The translations under genes and the position numbers were made by a program. A DNA stretch of 64,000 bases, from contig NZ_CP040755.1 of the NCBI RefSeq assembly GCF_024585285.1, positions 1,426,001 through 1,490,000 of the forward strand, given 5' to 3'. The DNA comes from Colwellia sp. M166. GTDB lineage: Bacteria; Pseudomonadota; Gammaproteobacteria; Enterobacterales; Alteromonadaceae. The notes beneath the pieces are model-generated. The model had not been told where the DNA came from. It searched no databases and worked only from the letters and a program-made list of their open reading frames with translations. Positions 46,086 through 56,235 of the stretch are shown piece after piece; position 1 is the first letter of the stretch, and each line of letters begins with the position of its first letter.

Positions 46086-46544
46086 ATGGATGCATTCGAT
46101 AAAAAAATACTCAATATCTTACAACATGACTGCACCGCTTCTGTTAGTGATGTTGCCAGCCAAGTCGGCTTATCAACAACCCCTTGTTGGCGTCGCATTC
46201 AAGCGATGGAAAAGTCAGGTATTATTAAAGGCCGTGTTGCCCTTGCTGATCCAGTAAAATTAAACGTCGGTTTAACGGTATTTGTCACCATAAAAACTAA
46301 TCAGCACAATCCTAAGTGGTTAAGTGAATTCAGAGAAGTAGCGAAAGATTTTCCAGAAATTATCGAATTTTACCGTATGAGTGGTGAAGTAGATTATTTA
46401 TTACGTGTGGTCGTGCCCGATATGAAATCTTATGACAGTTTTTACCAACGTTTAATTACCCGAGCAAGCTTTGCCGATATCAGCTCAAGCTTTGCCATGG
46501 AGGAAATAAAATACACTACCGCTCTGCCCATAGATTATATTTAA
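46086..46544 (+). CDS. Lrp/AsnC-family transcriptional regulator
   Basis: A 152-aa protein with an N-terminal helix-turn-helix (V-A-S-Q-V-G-L-S-T-T-P-C-W-R-R) and a C-terminal RAM ligand-binding domain. It may sense an amino acid or a metabolite of the surrounding pathway. It lies between the SDR/amidohydrolase pair and the dehydratase/aldolase pair, so it is a candidate local regulator. Confidence 0.92.
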   Translation: MDAFDKKILNILQHDCTASVSDVASQVGLSTTPCWRRIQAMEKSGIIKGRVALADPVKLNVGLTVFVTIKTNQHNPKWLSEFREVAKDFPEIIEFYRMSGEVDYLLRVVVPDMKSYDSFYQRLITRASFADISSSFAMEEIKYTTALPIDYI

Positions 46545-46561
46545 GGTAGGTCATAGCAAAA

Positions 46562-46596
46562 GATTAAAGAAGGTAACCAAGCTACCTTCTTTAATC
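46562..46596. terminator. strong bidirectional hairpin terminator
   Basis: GATTAAAGAAGGTA and TACCTTCTTTAATC form a perfect 14-bp stem with a 7-base loop between two convergent genes. Confidence 0.8.
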
Positions 46597-46653
46597 ACAC
46601 CAGCTAACTTGGCACTAATCACTTTTAATTAAATACCGACAGCGCTAGCACTT

Positions 46654-47838
46654 TTACTTCAAGGCATTGACCGTAACATTAGGCGAACGTTTAACCACCT
46701 CATCATTCAGTTCAATACCTATACCAGGGGCTTCTGATACTTGAAAGAAGCCATCAACAGGCTGTGGATCTTGCAAGCACAGCTCACGATTCCAGTCTTT
46801 AATGGCATAGGTATGATGCTCATGAATTAAGAAGTTAGGGATCGCGGTTTCAAGATGCAAAGATGCTGCTGTTGCCACGGGTCCACCACAAACATGAGCT
46901 TGAATACGAATATCATAGACATCAGCATAGTCACATACTTTTTTCGCTTCAGTAAAACCACCACATAGGCCAATATCAGGTTGTAAAACATCAATGCTTT
47001 GGTCTTCAAAATAAGGTCGTGCATCCCAGCGATGATATAAACGCTCGCCGCCAGCAATCGGCACGTTAACGTTGTCAGCCACTTTCTTATGTACCGCTGA
47101 GTTGAGATAATTAACCGGCTCTTCATAAAACATACAGCCAACTTCTTCAACAACTCTACCCATTTGAATAGCTGATGCAGCCCCCATTAATGAATGTGAT
47201 TCAAAAATAATATCGACATCTTCGCCCACGGCATCACGAATTGCTCGTAAACGGTTGCCGAATAAGCGCATTTGTTTTGGCGTAAATAATTTAGTGCGAT
47301 CAAATGAAGAACTGCCGTCTTGGTTATAAACAATCGGATCCACTTTAACCGCATCGTAACCTTGCGCAACCGCTTTTAATGCTGCTTCGGCATATTGTGC
47401 GGGCTCAATAAGCTTACTAATTGTTTCATCCCAATCAAACTGTAACTGACTCGCATAAGTGCGCAGTTTGTCATTAGTTTTGCCACCAAGTAGTTGGTAT
47501 ACTGGCAAGCCGAGCGCTTTACCTTTGATATCCCATAACGCGGTATCAATGGCACTCATGGCCGAATATAGCACCGGCCCGCCACCTAAGCCCCAAAAGC
47601 TTTCCCGCAACATCCGTGACCATAATAATTCGGTATTAAACGGATTAAAGCCTATCAATATCGCTTCACTGATCTCCTTAAGCATCGCCGCTGCTGCACT
47701 GTGTCCCCAGTCGTAAGCAAGACCAGCTTCACCAACCCCGGTGATACCTTCATCGGTATGTACACGAATAAAAACCGGGTTCCAACCTGGGCGCTTTGGA
47801 CATTCAATATCAAAAATTTCTACGTGAGTTACTTTCAT
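46654..47838 (-). CDS. enolase-superfamily sugar-acid dehydratase (mandelate racemase/galactonate dehydratase group)
   Basis: A 394-aa enzyme. The capping domain (residues 1-120; V-G-E-A-G-L-A-Y) is followed by a barrel with the catalytic lysine in A-V-K-V-D-P, metal ligands in I-I-F-E-S-H, Y-E-E-P-V and G-G-E-R-L, and a base in A-H-V-C-G-G-P. It should remove water from a sugar acid to give a 2-keto-3-deoxy acid. It sits 62 bases after a class II aldolase gene, which may act further along the route. Exact substrate unknown. Confidence 0.87.
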   Translation of the reverse strand: MKVTHVEIFDIECPKRPGWNPVFIRVHTDEGITGVGEAGLAYDWGHSAAAAMLKEISEAILIGFNPFNTELLWSRMLRESFWGLGGGPVLYSAMSAIDTALWDIKGKALGLPVYQLLGGKTNDKLRTYASQLQFDWDETISKLIEPAQYAEAALKAVAQGYDAVKVDPIVYNQDGSSSFDRTKLFTPKQMRLFGNRLRAIRDAVGEDVDIIFESHSLMGAASAIQMGRVVEEVGCMFYEEPVNYLNSAVHKKVADNVNVPIAGGERLYHRWDARPYFEDQSIDVLQPDIGLCGGFTEAKKVCDYADVYDIRIQAHVCGGPVATAASLHLETAIPNFLIHEHHTYAIKDWNRELCLQDPQPVDGFFQVSEAPGIGIELNDEVVKRSPNVTVNALK

Positions 47839-47900
47839 TAGGCTCTCTTTACATGCTACTTCAATACAAGATTAAATAACGACATCAATAAGGTTAAGGG

Positions 47901-48671
47901 TTATAAGGCAAAGCTTGGGTCTACTTCATATACGCGGCGTAACATCGCCGGCCAAGCTTTTTGTCCGCCAGTTAAGCCAGTGTGTACTATATCTGCTTGT
48001 GCTTTAATACCATCGATAAGACTTTGTTCTAGCATTATAGGCTCCATCCCCGTGGACATGACTTGTATTTGTATTTGACAAGCACGTATTAAGTCATACA
48101 TGTGCATAAAAGCATCGCCAATGGTTTTACCCATGGTTAACGCACCATGATTACGCAGTAACATAAAATTGCTATTGCCTAAGTCTTGCTGCAAGCGTAG
48201 TTTTTCATCTTCATTAACCGCTAAACCTTCATAATCGTGATAACTCAGCGATGCTAAAGCAAACATCGAGTACTGACTAAGCGGCAATAAACCTTCTTTT
48301 AAAGAAGCAACAGTAATGGCTTCATTGCAATGCACATGCAAGGCACAAAGATCATCATGACGCACCTCATGAACAGCACTATGAATAGTAAAACCTGCAG
48401 GGTTAAACTCAAATGGGCAATCCACATCAACAATATTGCCGGCCATATCAATTTTAACTAAATTGGATGCGCTAATTTCATCAAAGCGTAAGCCAAAGGC
48501 ATTAATCAGCACATGCTCGGTACCGGGTATACGCACCGAGACATGGGTATAAATTAAATCATCCCAACCATGGAGCGCAATAAGACGATAACAGGCAGCT
48601 AAATCGACTCTAAGTTGCCATTCTTGTGCTGATACTTTATTTTTTAAATCAATGACGGGAAATGCTAACAT
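47901..48671 (-). CDS. class II aldolase/adducin-family protein
   Basis: A 256-aa zinc enzyme. Metal-binding histidines appear in A-L-H-V-H-C-N-E and R-N-H-G-A-L, and the N-terminal I-Y-T-H-V-S-V-R is typical. Members cleave or decarboxylate sugar phosphates or sugar acids. It is first in a minus-strand pair with the dehydratase. It might complete the sugar-acid route here. Confidence 0.87.
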   Translation of the reverse strand: MLAFPVIDLKNKVSAQEWQLRVDLAACYRLIALHGWDDLIYTHVSVRIPGTEHVLINAFGLRFDEISASNLVKIDMAGNIVDVDCPFEFNPAGFTIHSAVHEVRHDDLCALHVHCNEAITVASLKEGLLPLSQYSMFALASLSYHDYEGLAVNEDEKLRLQQDLGNSNFMLLRNHGALTMGKTIGDAFMHMYDLIRACQIQIQVMSTGMEPIMLEQSLIDGIKAQADIVHTGLTGGQKAWPAMLRRVYEVDPSFAL

Positions 48672-48856
48672 CAGCTTTACTACCTTTTGCTTGAAAAATA
48701 AGTTAATGATATGTTGCTACAAACCATATCCTATGCTGTGATCAATACCAAGTCGATATAACAATTATTCGCTTAACGACCATCAATCAATTGGCTATAA
48801 GTTAAAACATAAATATTTTTAGTTATAAATTCATTTACCTTTTGGGAGCCAATATT

Positions 48857-49621
48857 ATGTGTATTTTGTTTATTGCGGTTAAGCAGCACCCTGACTATCC
48901 TGTGATTATTTGTGCTAACCGTGATGAATTTCATCAACGTCCGACCCAAAATATGCATTGGTGGGCTGAAGAAAAGATACTCGCAGGCAAAGATCTACAG
49001 GCAGGTGGCACTTGGCTTGGCTTAACCCCTGAAGGTCATTTTTCCGCTTTAACAAATTTTCGTCAGCCTGAAAAGTTTGATAAAAATAAACCTTCGCGTG
49101 GCGACTTAGTCGTACAAGCATTAAAGAATAGTCCCCTTAAAACCGAACAATATTTATCGGCTGAGTCGTATCAATACAATGATTTTAATTTAATTTTTGG
49201 TCAGTTAAATAACTTACAAGCTTTTGATAGTGTGAATCAAAAGCTTGTCAGATTAGCCGCCGGATTTCACAGTGTTTCTAATGGTGCATTAGATGATACT
49301 TGGCCGAAAATGGCTTTAGGTTTAAATGCCTTAGAAGCTTTAGTTACGACAAATAATCTAGAGATAGAGACACTTTTTAAAGTGATGAGCAATCAAGAAA
49401 CAGCCAAGCAAGAAAGTTTACCGATTACCGGGCTCAGTAAAGAGCTAGAGCTGTTACTTAGTAGTATTTTTATTGTCTCGCCGGACTATGGAACACGGTC
49501 AAGTGCGATAATATTACAAGCAAATACGGGTGAAGTGAAGGTTTATGAAAGTAACTACGATTCGAATGGCGACATCGTCGCTCAAAACAACTTTCAGTTT
49601 CAGCCAACGGCCAATAATTAA
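48857..49621 (+). CDS. NRDE/TANGO2-family protein
   Basis: A 254-aa protein. The start ATG at 48857 places a cysteine at position 2, the likely N-terminal nucleophile of this Ntn-hydrolase-like family. The name motif appears in C-A-N-R-D-E-F, followed by A-G-G-T-W-L-G and S-R-G-D-L-V. The frame is open upstream to 48842, but that start would hide the cysteine. Biochemical function is not firmly known. Confidence 0.88.
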   Translation: MCILFIAVKQHPDYPVIICANRDEFHQRPTQNMHWWAEEKILAGKDLQAGGTWLGLTPEGHFSALTNFRQPEKFDKNKPSRGDLVVQALKNSPLKTEQYLSAESYQYNDFNLIFGQLNNLQAFDSVNQKLVRLAAGFHSVSNGALDDTWPKMALGLNALEALVTTNNLEIETLFKVMSNQETAKQESLPITGLSKELELLLSSIFIVSPDYGTRSSAIILQANTGEVKVYESNYDSNGDIVAQNNFQFQPTANN

Positions 49622-49625
49622 TATT

Positions 49626-52600
49626 CTAAGGGTGTATTAAACTTAATTTTTCTTCCTTAATAAGTTGCTCTATTTTGTCATGATTTAAATCATTTAAATC
49701 TGTTGAAATTAAGCTCGCGGTTGTTTCGATAACACACCAGGTATTTCTGCCATGTTCTTTTGCTTGATATAAAGCAAAATCAGACATAATACTCGCGACA
49801 GCCTCTACAGACAGGTTACCGAGCAAATTATCATCAGGATAAGCCACTGCGCCAATGGAACAGGTATATTCTAGTAATGTAGACGCTGAAACATTGATAT
49901 TATTATTACTTATGGTTTGGATCATACGCTGACATATTTCGGGAATTGAGCTTTTGTCATTAACCTGGCAAAGCATCACAAACTCTTCACCACCCCATCT
50001 AGCGAGCGTATCACCGACTCGACATTGTGCTTGCAGCTCACTTGCAAAATGCTGCAAAACAAGATCACCAACGTCATGACCAAACTTATCATTGACACTT
50101 TTGAAGTGGTCTAGATCAAAGAATAAGAAAGCGTAACTAGGCGAGCTAGGGGAGATACTAGAAATAGAATTACGATGAATTAACCTTTCATCAAGTTTAC
50201 CTAAAGCACTTTGTAAGTACCTTCTGTTATAACAACCGGTTAGAGCATCACGGTAAACATCTTTTTTCAGTTTTCTATTTTGAAAATTAATAATGATGGC
50301 ATAGGAGATAATCACAATAATAAACACAAAAAGCATCAACATGATCAGCTGAACCCACCATAGCCGCCAAATGGGTGTCGATACAACTATCTCTAGTTGG
50401 GCCTCTTGCTCAGCAGAAGACCATTGGCCATTAACTTTCATTGCTACTCTTAACAAATGGCTACCACTGTCTAGCCCGACATATCGAGCATAATTAGAGT
50501 TAGTATAAAACCATTCAGAATCAACACCTTCCATTTTATAGCGATAATTAATTTCTTTGCTGTTATCCGAAAACTTACTGGAGTAACTAAATTCTAAGCT
50601 GTTATTTTTCCAATCTAACTCTAATGACGTTAATTTTTCGTACGCTGCATGTGTTTTTATCGGATGGCCATTTTGCTCTAATCGAGTAAAATGTACTTGG
50701 TTAACTTCAATTTTTGTCGAAAGGTTTTCAGGTTTGAACACAGTCAAGCCATACTGGCTGCCAAACCACATATCACCATTAAACATCTTATGATGAGCAA
50801 CCAGCCAATAACTTAGGGGAAGGTTATATTCTTTGCCATATATATCAAAAGTCTCCGTTAAAGTATTAAACTTAAATATGCCTTTTTTAATAATATAGCC
50901 GTATAAATTACCTTGATTATCTTGCTCTGTAACCTTTAGCGGAAAACCTATATTGGTAAATTTTTCTTCGAACACCTTACTTTTAGTATCAAACAAATCA
51001 ATGCCATTGCTATCATTAACCACCCAAATTTTGTCCTTTTTTTCAGGCAATAAATTAAGAATTTTATTCTCAGAGGGTGACGATTTCACAAAGCGATTAA
51101 AGCTATTGGTTGTTTCGTTATAATGGTTTAGTCCTTTCATTGTACCTAACCACAACTCATTATCGATATAGAGCATCTTCAAAATAAAATTCGAACTTAT
51201 GCTAGTAGCAAGTTTACTGCTATGTTGAAACTGCTCAATAACACCTAATTGCTTATCAAATAAGAATAAGCCCTTATCATAAGTTGCCAGCCAAAGTAGA
51301 TTTGAATTGGTTGCATGCTCAATAATGTCACCAATTCTTGCATTCAGTACAAAGTGCTGTTGCACTTTGGTTCGCGAAGTATCTAATGCGCTAAGCGTCC
51401 CTTCTAAGTTACCCACCCAAAGCGTATCATTAGAATCCTCATAAAGTGCATAAGGCATGGATATTTTAGGGTCGGTTAACTGAATAAATCGCTGCGCTGA
51501 CTCATCAAAATAATGCAGTCCCATTTCACTTTTTGTCCCCAGCCAAATAGTGCCATCTTTAGTTTGATAAATAGGACGAATATTATTACTGCTAAGTCCA
51601 AGGCCCAAATCAGACTGCTTGGTGATATTGGTAAAAATTTTCTGCTCAATGGCACCTAAATCACCACCTAAAGTAAAGGTTAATAATTGATTTCGCTTGC
51701 TGAACAATATGCCGTCTAAACGTACATCACTCAGTGGGTTTATTTCTGAGGCTAAGCTAAAGTAAGACTCAACTTGACCAGATGAAAGCGTAAATTGGCT
51801 TAAGCCAATGCTTGGGCTGTGAATTAGCCAAAGCTCTTGCTTGATAGTGTCATAAGTAAAATTGCTGATAGATTTATTTTGGTAGGGTATTAGTGTGCTA
51901 AATAATTTTTTTTGGCTACTAAACTGCAGCAAGCCATTGTGCTTTGTTGCTAAATAGAGCAATCCATCAATTTTTATCATTTTATTGATATGCAATGGGG
52001 GAGCAGATTTTGAAGGATATGAATATAAAGTGGTTTTCTCTGTCACTAAATCTAATACAACTAAGCCGCCTTCTATGCCGATATAACACACTTTTGTTTG
52101 GCAAAAGACGGCTCCGGTTAAAGCTTGTTTATCGTTAGTGAGTGAAATTTGCCTGAATATACCTGCTTTAAAATGAATCAGTCGTTGCTCTGAAATAAAA
52201 ACCAATTCATCTTTACTTACCAAAGCCAATGGTTGTGTTTTTCTCCATCCGCCGATACTGCTGACAGTAATTAAATCTCCACCTTCTATATGGACAAATT
52301 TATTAGTTAATTTATCGTACTTATTCAAACCACCATCTAATGTTGCTACCCATAAAACACCATTGTCTCCTTGCGTGATAGCAGAAATATTTGCTCCTAT
52401 AAGCGATGAGTTTTCAGGTGTATATTTGATTAGTTCTTCACCCATCCACTTAATTAAACCATTTTGTGTACCAATCCAAATAAAACCATCATCATCTTCA
52501 ACAAAGCCATTATTAGCCGCTTCATGTAATTGGCCTAATTTTTTATAGGTTAATTCATTAGCAACAGCACTGGTAAGAGAAAAGTACGGTATCAAAAAAC

Positions 52601-52655
52601 ACCACAGCAATAAATAAAAATTGTCTTTAAACATCATCAGCAAAACATAATTCAA
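49626..52655 (-). CDS. two-component-type propeller sensor with GGDEF diguanylate cyclase
   Basis: A 1009-aa membrane protein. Signal-like N-terminus, then about fourteen Reg_prop beta-propeller blades (residues 40-640; repeated W-I-G-T and W-V-A-T patterns), a Y_Y_Y domain (650-745), a membrane helix near 757-782 and a GGDEF domain (805-960). The active site R-W-G-G-E-E-F is intact and R-V-G-D five residues before it is a product-inhibition site. It should make cyclic di-GMP in response to a periplasmic signal, often a polysaccharide. It ends five bases from the NRDE gene, tail to tail. Confidence 0.93.
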   Translation of the reverse strand: MNYVLLMMFKDNFYLLLWCFLIPYFSLTSAVANELTYKKLGQLHEAANNGFVEDDDGFIWIGTQNGLIKWMGEELIKYTPENSSLIGANISAITQGDNGVLWVATLDGGLNKYDKLTNKFVHIEGGDLITVSSIGGWRKTQPLALVSKDELVFISEQRLIHFKAGIFRQISLTNDKQALTGAVFCQTKVCYIGIEGGLVVLDLVTEKTTLYSYPSKSAPPLHINKMIKIDGLLYLATKHNGLLQFSSQKKLFSTLIPYQNKSISNFTYDTIKQELWLIHSPSIGLSQFTLSSGQVESYFSLASEINPLSDVRLDGILFSKRNQLLTFTLGGDLGAIEQKIFTNITKQSDLGLGLSSNNIRPIYQTKDGTIWLGTKSEMGLHYFDESAQRFIQLTDPKISMPYALYEDSNDTLWVGNLEGTLSALDTSRTKVQQHFVLNARIGDIIEHATNSNLLWLATYDKGLFLFDKQLGVIEQFQHSSKLATSISSNFILKMLYIDNELWLGTMKGLNHYNETTNSFNRFVKSSPSENKILNLLPEKKDKIWVVNDSNGIDLFDTKSKVFEEKFTNIGFPLKVTEQDNQGNLYGYIIKKGIFKFNTLTETFDIYGKEYNLPLSYWLVAHHKMFNGDMWFGSQYGLTVFKPENLSTKIEVNQVHFTRLEQNGHPIKTHAAYEKLTSLELDWKNNSLEFSYSSKFSDNSKEINYRYKMEGVDSEWFYTNSNYARYVGLDSGSHLLRVAMKVNGQWSSAEQEAQLEIVVSTPIWRLWWVQLIMLMLFVFIIVIISYAIIINFQNRKLKKDVYRDALTGCYNRRYLQSALGKLDERLIHRNSISSISPSSPSYAFLFFDLDHFKSVNDKFGHDVGDLVLQHFASELQAQCRVGDTLARWGGEEFVMLCQVNDKSSIPEICQRMIQTISNNNINVSASTLLEYTCSIGAVAYPDDNLLGNLSVEAVASIMSDFALYQAKEHGRNTWCVIETTASLISTDLNDLNHDKIEQLIKEEKLSLIHP

Positions 52656-52909
52656 ATTTCAAATTAACAACCTTTATCTATTTAATGTGGAAGCATCAGG
52701 GGATTCAATCATGAGTGTAGAACACTAGTTTGAAAATGTTAGCCAAAATTTATCAAAGGCGTTTATATCAGCATGTGTGATGGTAAGACTTGGAACTATA
52801 TTAACCAATATTTTACATATCTATAGCATAATGTAAACACCAAAGTAACCACAAACTCAACTAACATATACAGTAAATGCTATAGCACTTAACTGCCCTG
52901 CAATAACGG

Positions 52910-53083
52910 TTAAAGCATTTGCCGAATAATAGCGGCAATAATAGCAATAAACACCACTATCCAGAGTATTTTTGAATACTTTTGCTGTTGTTCAACTTCC
53001 ATTGGTTTACCAAAGCGCTGCCCTAATATCACCATTAAAGCGACGGCGCCAAACACACAAAGTAAAATAATTAATAACGTCAT
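52910..53083 (-). CDS. 57-aa membrane protein, unknown
   Basis: A short frame from ATG 53083 to TAA 52910 with CGAGA eight bases upstream. Two membrane helices (residues 2-17 and 38-54) are linked by a short polar loop with Q-R-F-G-K-P. Codon pattern and hydrophobic layout look like a real gene. It stands alone in about 700 bases of otherwise empty sequence. Confidence 0.6.
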   Translation of the reverse strand: MTLLIILLCVFGAVALMVILGQRFGKPMEVEQQQKYSKILWIVVFIAIIAAIIRQML

Positions 53084-53357
53084 AAAATATCTCGTCCGAA
53101 TAAGTCATCTAGCTAGATATGTAGCATTAATGAGAAAGTAATACCAAGCCAGTTAAGTATCTTGATAATTTTCAAACACTGCGTATATCATACCGAGATT
53201 AACATTAGCTGCCAATTTTCTTATAGTAAGCGCAATATTCATTAAGCAAAGTTAAAATTCATTAATTAATCACCTTACTAGGCAACTTTCTATTAAGATT
53301 TAACATCTGTGCTTTCATTTTAAAATTAATCATTTACCATATAAAAATATTTTCAAT
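53084..53357. other. intergenic, AT-rich
   Basis: No frame with a ribosome site. An ATACCAAGCCAGTTAAGT half-repeat at 53141 resembles the ends of the dispersed ATACCAA family. Confidence 0.45.
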
Positions 53358-54599
53358 ATGAATGATCTTGCTATGGCAAATACTGATAGCTTTACTGATA
53401 AACGTCGATTTATAATTCGTTTAGGCAAAGCCTTACATAAGTTTGGTACTCCCGCTTATCGATTAGAAGCACATTTAACCGATGTTTCAGAAAGCTTAGG
53501 TGTTTATGGCTCTTTTGTTATTACGCCAACCTCATTAACCTTCGTGTTATCTGAAGATGACGAAAATCAAGATTACAATCACATTCTTCGGGTTGCACCT
53601 GGCGATCTCGATTTAGGTTCATTAGCACGTGCCGATGAATTAGTTGACGAACTCACCTCTGGCCAACGAACGCTCTCAGAATCCATTGAGCGGTTAGATG
53701 AAATTGCTGACAAACCTAATCCCTATGGCCGTTTTTTAACTTTTCTTGCTTTTGGTGCCTCAAGTGGCGCTTTTGCGATGCTAATGCACACCAGTTGGAA
53801 TGACGTTTTTTGGTCAACGCTACTCGGTTTGGTGGTTTGCTTATTTACTTTCTGGGCTGAACGTTCACGCCGAGTTACCGACATGTTAGAACCTATTGCC
53901 GCCATGACCACGGCAATTTTAGCGACAGCAATTGCCTTAATTGACCCCAGCATTAACATTCCATTAGTTATTCTATCGAGTATCATTGCCTTTATTCCGG
54001 GCTTATCGCTAACTTTAGCCTTATCAGAGCTTGCCGCTCGAAACCTAATATCCGGTACCGCAAGATTGATGGATGCCTTAATGATTTTATTCAAAATTTA
54101 TTTTGGCGGTGTGTTGGGTATAGCGTTAGGTAAAATGATCTGGGGAGAGGTTTTATTTATCCAACCTCCTAGTACACCTAACTGGACATCATGGGCGGCG
54201 GTAACCACATTATCAATTAGCTTAGTGATTTTATTTAAGTGTCGAAAAAAAGATGCGCCTTGGGGTATTCTTTCTGGCTATATTGCCTTTGGTGCCAGTA
54301 TAGTCGGGGCTGAATACTTAGGTGTCGCCCTTGGCGCTTTTGTTGGCGCTTTTGCCCTAGGCCTATACAGTAGTATTTTTTCTCGTATCATGAACCTCCC
54401 CTCAAGTATTGTTAAATTAATGGGCTTAGTTGTATTGGTGCCAGGAAGTAAAGTGTATATCGGCTTAAGCAATGCGGTATCAGGGCAAGTTATGCTCAAC
54501 GCCACCGACATTGGCTCACAAACATTTTTGATTTTTATGTCATTAGTAGCAGGACTGATATTTGCTAATGTCGCTTTACCATCAAAAAAAGTCCTTTGA
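53358..54599 (+). CDS. threonine/serine exporter family protein (ThrE, both domains fused)
   Basis: A 413-aa membrane protein. The N-terminal cytoplasmic part (residues 15-120; G-K-A-L-H-K-F-G-T-P-A-Y-R-L) and about ten helices in two blocks match the ThrE/DUF1212 and ThrE_2 domains joined in one chain. It exports small amino acids such as threonine and serine in characterised members. The TetR gene 32 bases downstream may be cotranscribed and might regulate it. Confidence 0.88.
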   Translation: MNDLAMANTDSFTDKRRFIIRLGKALHKFGTPAYRLEAHLTDVSESLGVYGSFVITPTSLTFVLSEDDENQDYNHILRVAPGDLDLGSLARADELVDELTSGQRTLSESIERLDEIADKPNPYGRFLTFLAFGASSGAFAMLMHTSWNDVFWSTLLGLVVCLFTFWAERSRRVTDMLEPIAAMTTAILATAIALIDPSINIPLVILSSIIAFIPGLSLTLALSELAARNLISGTARLMDALMILFKIYFGGVLGIALGKMIWGEVLFIQPPSTPNWTSWAAVTTLSISLVILFKCRKKDAPWGILSGYIAFGASIVGAEYLGVALGAFVGAFALGLYSSIFSRIMNLPSSIVKLMGLVVLVPGSKVYIGLSNAVSGQVMLNATDIGSQTFLIFMSLVAGLIFANVALPSKKVL

Positions 54600-54631
54600 T
54601 AATAATGTTTAACACTAGGTTGCTTAACTAA

Positions 54632-55234
54632 ATGGTCGCAAAAACAAAATATCATCATGGTGACTTACGAAAGTCACTTGTCAGTACAGCGACAAAAATG
54701 GTCACAGAAGACGGTATTGAAGGTTTATCTTTACGTAAACTTGCGGAAAAAATTGGCGTGTCACGTACCGCCGCTTATCATCACTTTACCGACAAAAATG
54801 ATTTATTATGTGCTATTGCTGAGCAAGGTTTTGAGCAATGGCATCAACATTCTAGTGAAATTTTCTCTGAAGAAAAGCTGTCTAGTGAAGAGAAGTATCG
54901 TAATTTTGTTCATGCCTATATTGGCTTTGCAACAAAAAACCCTTCACTATACGAGTTGATGTTTGGCCGCGTTATTTGGAAAGAAAATAACAGTACACAA
55001 ACCTTAAAAAAAATAGCCTATGCCAGCTTTAATTATCAAGTTGAAATGACTAAACTTTGGCAGGATCAAGGTATTATTATTCAAGAAGAAAATACCTTAC
55101 GGTTAGCACAAGTCACTTGGGCAACTTTACATGGCATTGCCCGTTTAGTGATTGATGGAATATACGCACAAGAAAGCCAAATTGATGAAATGTGCGAATG
55201 TGCAGTGAACGTATTTCTTGCTAGCTCACATTAA
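54632..55234 (+). CDS. TetR/AcrR-family transcriptional regulator
   Basis: A 200-aa protein with an N-terminal TetR helix-turn-helix (L-R-K-L-A-E-K-I-G-V-S-R-T-A-A-Y-H-H-F) and a helical ligand domain of the WHG type. It lies between ThrE and a PilZ-like gene, all on the same strand with short gaps. Target not known. Confidence 0.92.
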   Translation: MVAKTKYHHGDLRKSLVSTATKMVTEDGIEGLSLRKLAEKIGVSRTAAYHHFTDKNDLLCAIAEQGFEQWHQHSSEIFSEEKLSSEEKYRNFVHAYIGFATKNPSLYELMFGRVIWKENNSTQTLKKIAYASFNYQVEMTKLWQDQGIIIQEENTLRLAQVTWATLHGIARLVIDGIYAQESQIDEMCECAVNVFLASSH

Positions 55235-55280
55235 CAATAAATAACCTTAACACTGATAAAAATTATAAGGAAACTTATTA

Positions 55281-55892
55281 ATGACCACTGCTGAAGATCA
55301 AACAAAACTTGCTCAATTTGATGAATTCTTTTCCATAAGTTATGCATTTAATATCAACGCTAAGGTTATTGAATTAACTCAGCTACCAAATTATCAGCAG
55401 TTTTTATCAAACATGCCTATTCCCTTTAAAATAGCATCAGAAATAAGTACTTTAGATCAAAGTGCGTTACGACCATTACAAACGGTTGCCGGTGTTGCTG
55501 GCCAATTAATGGAGTACCTCAATTATCAAGCGCAAAAAATGGACTTACTCGTGGGTTATATTCTGGCCCAAGAAGATAACGTTAATGCTAGATTTAAAGC
55601 GCTTAAATTTGGTGGTGGTGGCATCATATTTAACAGTGATAACCCTAGCCGGTTTAACCTTGGTGATTTCCTCGAATTAAAATTATTTTTTCCAGATGAA
55701 AATAGTGCCTTGTACTGTATTGGTGAAATAATCAGTACGGAATTGCTCGAGCAACAAACTCATCACAAAGTTATTTTTCATCATATTCGTGAAGAAGACC
55801 AAGAAGCTTTAGTGCGTAATAGCTTGCATCAACAATCGAAACAACTTCAAGCCTTAGCACAACAGCGTAATCAAGCGAAAAGTACTAATTAA
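55281..55892 (+). CDS. PilZ-like protein
   Basis: A 203-aa cytoplasmic protein. The C-terminal half (residues 95-190) has the beta-barrel pattern of PilZ domains (A-L-K-F-G-G-G-G-I, then L-G-D-F-L-E-L-K-L and I-G-E-I-I). The first arginine motif of classical c-di-GMP binders is only partly seen (N-A-R-F-K). The N-terminal half is helical. It may bind cyclic di-GMP or be a non-binding variant. Confidence 0.7.
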   Translation: MTTAEDQTKLAQFDEFFSISYAFNINAKVIELTQLPNYQQFLSNMPIPFKIASEISTLDQSALRPLQTVAGVAGQLMEYLNYQAQKMDLLVGYILAQEDNVNARFKALKFGGGGIIFNSDNPSRFNLGDFLELKLFFPDENSALYCIGEIISTELLEQQTHHKVIFHHIREEDQEALVRNSLHQQSKQLQALAQQRNQAKSTN

Positions 55893-56235
55893 AATGTCAT
55901 AAAAATATTTTTTTAAGTCATAAAACACACTAAAACCGCTTGCACTATCAACATCTTTCACTAAGGTGCAGTATTAACTATTACCTTAATAACGACTTAC
56001 ATCTAATTAAAATAAACATAAATAACTGTTTAATAAGTAATTTTCAATAAACCCATAGTTGATTTTATTTCAATTACTACTCTCTCCACCCACTATTAAC
56101 TTGAATTTTGGTTGTTAAATAAATTTGATTAAAAATTTTGATTAATAATCGCAAAATAATTCACTTTTCTATTTTGAAATATCGGCACATTATCTAGTGG
56201 AAAATCCAAGTATGATTTTTTTATAAGGTAAAGAA
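55893..56235. other. intergenic, very AT-rich
   Basis: No reading frame with a ribosome site and no strong hairpin. TAAGGTAAAGAA just before 56236 contains the likely ribosome site of the next gene. Confidence 0.5.
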
